Shown here in pieces: positions 1 to 4,621 of a stretch of DNA of 7,711 nucleotides (position 1 is its first letter; the number at the start of each line of letters is the position of its first letter). Under the pieces are notes generated by a model, which did not search any database, had not been told where the DNA came from, and saw nothing but the letters and a program-made list of their open reading frames with translations. A program made the position numbers and the translations under genes. Source of the DNA: Balneolaceae bacterium (GTDB taxonomy: Bacteria; Bacteroidota; Rhodothermia; Balneolales; Balneolaceae). Where the stretch lies: assembly GCA_003555185.1 (NCBI GenBank), contig PWFZ01000376.1, forward strand, positions 1 to 7,711. Reading direction: 5' to 3'.

Positions 1-1232
1 AGACAGAAAAACTTTTTGAGGTATGTAAGCTTCGCCAGGTTCCTGTGATTACGTTTGTAAATAAGTGTGACCGGCCGGGTATGGACCCGCTTGAGGTTTT
101 GAGTAATGTAGAAGATAAATTGGGAATTGAAGCCATTCCTGCAAACTGGCCGATTGGTTATGGGCAAAAGTTTCAGGGGATTTATGATCTGATTGGCAAA
201 GAGATGCACCTGTATGTGAAAAAAGATCACGGTGCAAAAAAAGCTGAGACAGAAATTTTAAGTCTGGAAGAGGGATTGAAAAAGTGCACCCTATCTGCAG
301 ATGAAAAAGAGCAGCTTGAAGAGGAGATTTTACTGATTGAGGATATGTTCGAAGAGATGGACAAGGATGCATTTAAAGTTGGAAAAGCCTCACCCGTCTT
401 TTTTGGTTCAGCTCTTCATAACTTTGGACTGGATGTATTCTTAAACTATTTTAAAAATCTGGCCCCATTTCCACAGGAATATGAGGACGAAAAAGGAACT
501 CCACGAAAGCTTGACCAATCTTTTAGCGGATTTATTTTTAAGCTACAGGCCAACATGAACCCTGATCACCGGGATTGCGCGGCATTCATTCGGGTCACAT
601 CAGGAAAGTTCCAGCGAGGATTGGAAGTCACCCACGCAGGAACAGGCAAAAAGCTACGTATGTCTACTCCACATACTCTTATGGGTGATGAAAGACATAT
701 CATGGAAGAAGCGTATCCCGGTGATATAGTTTCACTGTTTAGCCCGGGATATTTCCGCATCGGGTCTACCATTCACGCTGATGATCCTGTTACCTTTAAC
801 GTGATTCCGTTATTTACCCCGGAGCACTTTATGAAAGTCTCTACGAAGGATCCTTTCAAACGGAAGCAGCTGAGGGAAGGGTTAAAACAGCTTTCGGAAG
901 AGGGTGTGGTTCATGTGTTTGAAGTACCCCATGGAGTGGGAAATGAGCTGTTACTTGGAACTGTAGGAGTTCTTCAGTTCGAAGTGGTTCAGCACAGAAT
1001 GCTGGAAGAATATGGGGTGGAACTTCATCAGTCTGCTGTAACATATCATGCCGCGCGATGGTTACCGAATGATTCTGCAGACATTATAAAAAAATTAGAA
1101 TCCAGTTATTCAACTCACGTAACAAGGGATATGGAAGAGAATCCAATCGTGCTTTTCGAAAGTGGCTATGCACTGAGTCAGGCCGAAGAGAAAGTAGGAG
1201 CCGAAAATCTATTCAAGTACAAGCAGGATTAG
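1..1232 (+). CDS. prfC: Peptide chain release factor 3 (RF3), 5'-truncated by the window edge
   Basis: RF3 is a cytosolic translational GTPase that removes RF1 or RF2 from the ribosome after peptide release. The reading frame is open from base 3 and gives 409 residues to the TAG stop at 1230-1232. E. coli RF3 has about 529 residues, so roughly the first 120, including the P-loop and switch regions, lie outside the window. Visible residues 20-23 read NKCD, the G4 guanine-specificity motif NKxD (NKLD in E. coli). Domain II follows with the RF3-typical stretch NMNPDHRDCAAFIRVTSGKF and then EEAYPGDIVSLF. The C-terminal domain carries KDPFKRKQLREGLKQLSEEGVV and GTVGVLQFEVVQHRM (split here only by name; both are classic RF3 blocks). 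These features separate it from EF-G and from tetracycline-resistance proteins. The GTG at 45 is an internal codon, not the start. The gene converges on the lipoprotein gene that follows. Confidence 0.96.
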   Translation, partial: TEKLFEVCKLRQVPVITFVNKCDRPGMDPLEVLSNVEDKLGIEAIPANWPIGYGQKFQGIYDLIGKEMHLYVKKDHGAKKAETEILSLEEGLKKCTLSADEKEQLEEEILLIEDMFEEMDKDAFKVGKASPVFFGSALHNFGLDVFLNYFKNLAPFPQEYEDEKGTPRKLDQSFSGFIFKLQANMNPDHRDCAAFIRVTSGKFQRGLEVTHAGTGKKLRMSTPHTLMGDERHIMEEAYPGDIVSLFSPGYFRIGSTIHADDPVTFNVIPLFTPEHFMKVSTKDPFKRKQLREGLKQLSEEGVVHVFEVPHGVGNELLLGTVGVLQFEVVQHRMLEEYGVELHQSAVTYHAARWLPNDSADIIKKLESSYSTHVTRDMEENPIVLFESGYALSQAEEKVGAENLFKYKQD

Positions 1233-1253
1233 GGAATAAAACCCGCATAAATT

Positions 1254-1276
1254 GGCGCAAGGGTCTCCCTTGTGCC
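1254..1276 (+). terminator. Hairpin downstream of prfC (10-bp stem, 3-nt loop)
   Basis: Bases 1254-1263 pair with 1267-1276 around the loop TCT, with a single G-T wobble (1257/1273). The hairpin begins 21 bp after the prfC stop. It is GC-rich and stable-looking, but the bases after it (CCCTG) are not a T-tract, so it is not a textbook intrinsic terminator by itself. It may protect the mRNA 3' end or act with the two hairpins that follow. Part of its stem could instead pair with 1308-1314. Confidence 0.5.
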
Positions 1277-1284
1277 CCCTGTTT

Positions 1285-1302
1285 AGCAGGACTCCTGCTT
1301 TT
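1285..1302 (+). terminator. Short terminator-like hairpin with T-run after prfC
   Basis: AGCAGG (1285-1290) pairs with CCTGCT (1294-1299) around the loop ACT. The last T of the stem and the next three bases give TTTT (1299-1302). The stem is short (6 bp) and the T-run modest, so it is a plausible but weak rho-independent terminator for prfC. Read on the minus strand it has an AAAA run upstream and no T-run downstream, so it would not obviously terminate the opposing gene. Confidence 0.45.
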
Positions 1303-1309
1303 GCAAAGG

Positions 1310-1343
1310 AGACCTGACAGGTTTTTAAAAACCTGTCAGGTCT
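1310..1343. repeat. Perfect 34-bp palindrome with nested symmetry, likely bidirectional terminator or REP-like repeat
   Basis: The sequence is its own reverse complement from 1310 to 1343, with the axis between 1326 and 1327. Each arm contains a smaller palindrome: ACCTGACAGGT at 1312-1322 and ACCTGTCAGGT at 1331-1341, separated by TTTTAAAA (1323-1330). It lies between the convergent prfC and lipoprotein stop codons, 10 bp from the latter, where a shared bidirectional terminator would be expected. From memory, very similar ACCTGACAGG-type dyads recur in intergenic DNA of Bacteroidota, so a dispersed repeat is also possible. Neither flank has a strong T-tract. Confidence 0.7.
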
Positions 1344-1353
1344 TCGTTAAAGC

Positions 1354-2112
1354 CTATTTCAACGCCTCAATATCTGCCACACAAAATTCATCGAGTTCGG
1401 GGACAGATCCATCAAAAATATTGGCAAAGAAATCGGTTGTGTTTACCTGAAAGTACATCAAACACTCATCTTCTGTGCAGTGAGCACCGTTTTCACTATC
1501 ATGGTGATCATCCTGCATATCGGTACCATTGTTTACCAAGCCCATTAAGTGTCCGAATTCGTGATTAAAAACAGTTGATTCTATCTGAACACGAGAGGGT
1601 TGACCAATTCCTCCGCTAATTCGATCTATTGTTTCTCCAAAATAAGCAGTTGAAGTGTTGTAATAAGCTATTCCAAGCACATTGCCATTATCAAATTCAC
1701 CATCCAGAAAAATGGCGTAGGAGGCAAGAGTAGACCCTTCAGTAAAGATTTCCCGATGTTCATTTTCGAGATCACGAACCTCATTGGCGGTATAACTGTC
1801 TTGTTCGCCGGACGGAATTTCCTGAGGGGGTAATATCGTAACGGAGGCTTTATCAAGATGCTTTTCAAGAAATTCCTGTAAGTTATCGATAGATTCTTGT
1901 CGCGGCTCCACTCCGGGCATGTACTGAATTTCTAGAACCAATTCATCATACTCGTCGCTGGTAATAAACGCTTCGTTGGATGCACCGGGATTATGAGTGT
2001 GGCCAAAATCAGCTGAGGGATCATCATCAACCTGTGTGGGCTGATCACTACAGCTGTAAATTATAAATGTGAAGAGGAAGAGGACTAAAAGAGCTTGTAA
2101 AGAGCGTATCAT
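1354..2112 (-). CDS. Lipoprotein, archaemetzincin-like zinc metalloprotease with intact HExxH
   Basis: This 252-residue protein is probably an envelope-anchored zinc peptidase; its substrate is unknown. A type II signal peptide runs from the start to the lipidated Cys21 (hydrophobic core, then IIYSC). An acidic linker (DDD at 29-31) follows. The catalytic helix is HEFGHLMG at 184-191: His184 and His188 are zinc ligands and Glu185 the general base. The usual metzincin HExxHxxGxxH is interrupted, since GLVN replaces GxxH. About 20 residues on, HC-x4-C-x-M (His211, Cys212, Cys217, Met219) matches the HC-x4-C-x-M segment of archaemetzincins, suggesting His211 is the third ligand and Met219 the Met-turn. 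His203 is another conserved candidate. I recall similar Bacteroidota proteins annotated 'membrane metalloprotease'. It is a tandem paralog of the gene upstream, 57 bp away, probably co-transcribed. The start fits the signal peptide directly. Confidence 0.85.
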   Translation of the reverse strand: MIRSLQALLVLFLFTFIIYSCSDQPTQVDDDPSADFGHTHNPGASNEAFITSDEYDELVLEIQYMPGVEPRQESIDNLQEFLEKHLDKASVTILPPQEIPSGEQDSYTANEVRDLENEHREIFTEGSTLASYAIFLDGEFDNGNVLGIAYYNTSTAYFGETIDRISGGIGQPSRVQIESTVFNHEFGHLMGLVNNGTDMQDDHHDSENGAHCTEDECLMYFQVNTTDFFANIFDGSVPELDEFCVADIEALK

Positions 2113-2169
2113 ATATTATTTATTATTTAACTTGTTGTCATTCAATAGGGTATCGGAAAATATGTTCCG

Positions 2170-2976
2170 TTATTCTTTAAGAGCATTTAGATCTTCAAAG
2201 CAAAAATCATCAAGTGCCGGAACTGCTTCATTAAATTGAGTACTGAAATACTCGGTGCTGTTTACCCGAAAATGCATCAAACATTCCTGAATGGTGCAAT
2301 GAAAACCATTGGGCGTATCCTGATGCCCATCCACCATTTCTGCTGTAAGGTTTACAAGACCCATCAAGTGTCCAAACTGATGCTGCATTGTATTTGATTC
2401 AACCAACACCTTGGATGGGTCAAATTGCAGTGGCCCACTGATTCTATCAATGGTTTCACCAAAGTAAGCCGTTGAAGTATTATACGTAGATATTCCTAAA
2501 CGGGTTGGATCTTCGAACTCTTCACCGAAAAATGTGCCATCTACAAACAGGAGATAGACAGCCAGTGTTGATTCGTTGGAATACACCTCACGATTTTGCT
2601 CCTCAATTTCCTGTAGTTCTTCGGTGGTGTAATAATTCTGGTTAAGAGAGTTTATCTGTTGAGGTTCAAGGATGCTGATATCAGATTTTTGCAAATGTTC
2701 GCTTAAAAAAGCTACCAGATTGTCCAAAGATTCATCTTCAGGTTCTGTGCCGGGCATGTACTGCACTTCAATGATAAGATTTTCAAAATCCTGATCGGTA
2801 ACGAGATCTTTATTTGAGTCCCCCGGTGCATTGGTATGGCTGAATTCTGCAGGAGTATCTCCATTATCGGGTTCATCATCGTCGCCGTTTTGTACATCAG
2901 TGACATCCTGATAACAGCCCGAAAATAAAAAAAGTAAAGCAATGAAAATGCTGAATTTGAGAAACGAATATTGCAT
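2170..2976 (-). CDS. Lipoprotein paralog of the metalloprotease, catalytic Glu replaced by Gln (probable pseudoprotease)
   Basis: From the chosen start the protein has 268 residues. The ORF can begin at 3012, but Met at 2974-2976 gives a compact signal peptide ending LFLFSGC with Cys21, the same position as in the paralog; the longer form adds 12 polar residues before it. A very acidic linker follows the signal peptide. The C-terminal 107 residues align with the neighbour at about 60% identity by hand count, including the shared block YNTSTAYFGETIDRISG. The zinc-binding helix reads HQFGHLMG (His199, Gln200, His203): both histidines remain but the catalytic Glu is Gln (codon CAG at 2377-2379). 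The downstream HC-x4-C-x-M (His226, Cys227, Cys232, Met234), the DGH histidine (His218) and a late Cys259 are kept. The frame is intact, so this looks like a maintained, folded, zinc-binding but proteolytically inactive protein. It is probably the first gene of a two-gene unit. Confidence 0.85.
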   Translation of the reverse strand: MQYSFLKFSIFIALLFLFSGCYQDVTDVQNGDDDEPDNGDTPAEFSHTNAPGDSNKDLVTDQDFENLIIEVQYMPGTEPEDESLDNLVAFLSEHLQKSDISILEPQQINSLNQNYYTTEELQEIEEQNREVYSNESTLAVYLLFVDGTFFGEEFEDPTRLGISTYNTSTAYFGETIDRISGPLQFDPSKVLVESNTMQHQFGHLMGLVNLTAEMVDGHQDTPNGFHCTIQECLMHFRVNSTEYFSTQFNEAVPALDDFCFEDLNALKE

Positions 2977-3046
2977 AAATGAGAAATTATGATGATCGTA
3001 CAATCTATTCATCCTAATATAAACATCATAAAACAGAGATGTTCAC
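2977..3046. promoter_or_regulatory. Divergent intergenic region, presumed promoters for the protease pair and the GNAT gene
   Basis: These 70 bp separate the divergently read lipoprotein and acetyltransferase genes, so both promoters should lie here or just inside the genes. On the minus strand, TATATTAG (3021 down to 3014) partly matches the Bacteroidota -7 element TAnnTTTG. Transcription from it would start near 3006 and would favour the 2976 translation start over 3012. No convincing -33 TTG sits at the right distance. I see no Shine-Dalgarno sequence for either gene. Confidence 0.3.
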
Positions 3047-3514
3047 ATGCAAAAACTGGAAATTATAAAGGCAGATCTAAATAATGAACAACACAGCAGC
3101 GCCATTCTTGAATTAACAGATGCCTACGCCAAAGACCCTATGGGGCTAAGTGCTCCGTTGAAAGAGGAAGTAAAGAATAAACTGATCGAAGAGTTGAAAA
3201 AATTTCCCTGTAATATTCATTTTATCGCCTTTATGAATGGAGATCCAGCAGGGGTTGCCAATTGTGTATTTAGTTTCTCCACGTTTTATGCTTCAAAAGT
3301 CATCAATATCCACGATTTAGCCGTGAATCCATCATACCGAAGTAAAGGAATCGGTGAAGCCCTGATCGGAGCAGTAGAAAAAGAGGCAATTGCAGAAAAT
3401 TGCTGCAAAGTTACGCTTGAAGTTCGCGAAGATAACAGGGCCCGAAATCTATATGAACGATCAGGGTTTACGTACGGTGAGCCACGAATGTTCTTTATGG
3501 AGAAAGCACTTTAG
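3047..3514 (+). CDS. GNAT-family N-acetyltransferase
   Basis: A complete 155-residue cytosolic protein, typical of a single-domain GNAT enzyme that transfers an acetyl group from acetyl-CoA to an amine. Motif A is clear: the beta strand INIHDLAVNPSYR (87-98) leads into RSKGIG (98-103), the R/Q-x-x-G-x-G/A pyrophosphate-binding loop of acetyl-CoA, followed by a helix. Motif B is TLEVREDNRARNLYERSGF (123-141), with the usual N-x-x-A-x-x-L-Y-x-x-x-G-F pattern. The N-terminal third (residues 1-55), rich in Lys and Glu, is not diagnostic. The substrate cannot be inferred: the family covers small molecules, antibiotics and protein N-termini. It is divergent from the metalloprotease pair and followed 87 bp later by the methyltransferase gene on the same strand, so co-transcription with that gene is possible but not shown. 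Confidence 0.9.
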   Translation: MQKLEIIKADLNNEQHSSAILELTDAYAKDPMGLSAPLKEEVKNKLIEELKKFPCNIHFIAFMNGDPAGVANCVFSFSTFYASKVINIHDLAVNPSYRSKGIGEALIGAVEKEAIAENCCKVTLEVREDNRARNLYERSGFTYGEPRMFFMEKAL

Positions 3515-3601
3515 TAAAACCAATACACTGCTATTTTTAAGTACTATTTTTTGGTTGATGAGGTTGTAAAACATAATAACAGACATGAAATGCTGATCAT
3601 T

Positions 3602-4378
3602 ATGACTCAACGATTTATATTCTTTATAACAGCTGTACTATTCACCGGTTTGGGACTCAATTTTGAGGGAGAAACATTTTCAGGTACCCTATCAGAAATT
3701 ACACCTGCCGATACAACAGAATGGGAGCGCCCACGCTTCTCAGAGTTTGCTGATGAACGGGTAGATTTGGCTGAGGTCTTAATTGCACAGGGAATTCAGG
3801 ATCAGGATGTGATTGACGCTATTCGAAATGTGCCACGTCATCTATTTGTGGATGAATCTCAACGAAGAAACGCCTATCAAAACACACCGTTGCCAATTGG
3901 TCACGGACAGACCATTTCACAACCCTATATAGTGGCTTTCATGTCGGAAATGCTGGATGTTCAGCCAGGCGATAAAGTACTGGAGATCGGAACCGGTAGC
4001 GGATATCATGCAGCTGTTTTGTCAGAACTTACCCCGCATGTATACTCAATAGAAATAGTGGAGCCGCTGGGAGAACTTTCTAAAGAACGCTATAATGAAT
4101 TGGGCTATCACACCATCGAAACCAAAGTCGGTGATGGGTATTACGGTTGGGAAGAACATGCTCCATTCGATAAAATTATTGTTACCGCCGCACCGGGCCA
4201 TATTCCCCCTCCGCTTGTGGAACAGCTTAAACCGGGTGGAGTGATGGCAATTCCGATAGGCAGTGCCTACCAAACCCAAAACCTTATGAAAGTTATGAAA
4301 ACTGAAGATGGAGAGATGCGAACAGAGCGGATGTTACCGGTTCGTTTTGTACCGATGACGGGTGAGGCACAGAATTAG
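3602..4378 (+). CDS. pcm: Protein-L-isoaspartate O-methyltransferase with N-terminal signal peptide
   Basis: This enzyme uses S-adenosylmethionine to methylate isoaspartyl residues that form when proteins age, starting their repair. From this start it has 258 residues against about 208 for E. coli Pcm. The extra length is an N-terminal hydrophobic segment (about 5-19) after MTQR plus a roughly 30-residue linker. The catalytic domain starts near 53. GQTISQP (102-108) is the family's substrate-site signature; VLEIGTGSGY (126-135) is SAM motif I; YSIEI (148-152) carries the acidic residue at the end of strand 2; GDG (177-179) and FDKIIVTAA (189-197) are the following motifs; LPVRFVPMTG (245-254) is the C-terminal strand. 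The frame is open from a TTG at 3551 and an ATG at 3590; I chose 3602 because it puts Arg directly before the hydrophobic core. No lipobox and no clear AxA cleavage site are seen, so it could be exported or membrane-anchored. No surE lies nearby. Confidence 0.93.
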   Translation: MTQRFIFFITAVLFTGLGLNFEGETFSGTLSEITPADTTEWERPRFSEFADERVDLAEVLIAQGIQDQDVIDAIRNVPRHLFVDESQRRNAYQNTPLPIGHGQTISQPYIVAFMSEMLDVQPGDKVLEIGTGSGYHAAVLSELTPHVYSIEIVEPLGELSKERYNELGYHTIETKVGDGYYGWEEHAPFDKIIVTAAPGHIPPPLVEQLKPGGVMAIPIGSAYQTQNLMKVMKTEDGEMRTERMLPVRFVPMTGEAQN

Positions 4379-4621
4379 TGTAGTAGTTATTAGTAAATAA
4401 GGTTATTGGTTATTGGGAAAAAACAGAAGGATGAGCAAGAAAGCGCAGTCTGCCATTTGAGAAACACAGGTGACGGCTTTTGCGGCACTCCGACCCATCG
4501 AAGGGGGTGTTTGAGGAGGCAGGAATTCTAAATAAAAGGACTGATCTTAATCAACGCCACAGGACACACCCCTCGGCGCATTAATCATTATCAGACAGCA
4601 TTCAAGCGTCTATTCTAAAAA
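4379..4621. other. 243-bp gene-free region with degenerate repeat-like DNA
   Basis: No credible gene is present; the longest ATG-started frame noted is nine codons (4431-4460). It contains a tandem GGTTATT doublet (4401-4414), then a stretch richer in G and C than its AT-rich flanks (about 4441-4520). An imperfect inverted pair, CGAAGGGGGTGT (4499-4510) and ACACACCCCTCG (4564-4575), encloses about 53 bp containing GAGGAGGCAGGAATTC. The combination of ACACACCCC and AGGAATTC words resembles, from memory, small dispersed intergenic repeats in Bacteroidota genomes, here apparently decayed. The promoter of the downstream membrane-protein gene must lie in this stretch, but I cannot identify it. No terminator with a T-run follows pcm. 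Confidence 0.4.

Noticed and set aside
49..372. Minus-strand ORF of 107 codons opposite prfC
   Set aside because: It is antisense to conserved RF3 codons and its translation has no recognisable motif or composition of a real protein.
2977..3012. Longer N-terminus for the HQxxH lipoprotein (start at 3012)
   Set aside because: It adds 12 mostly polar residues before the signal peptide and moves the lipid Cys from 21, where the paralog has it, to 33. The shorter start is preferred but not proven.
3551..3601. Upstream starts (TTG 3551, ATG 3590) for the isoaspartyl methyltransferase
   Set aside because: They put a charged or hydrophobic extension before the Arg and hydrophobic core of the signal segment, which fits a signal peptide less well. 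The 3590 start remains possible.
4431..4460. Nine-codon ORF (MSKKAQSAI) preceded by AGAAGG
   Set aside because: Too short, the purine run abuts the ATG with no spacing, and there is no sign of coding conservation.
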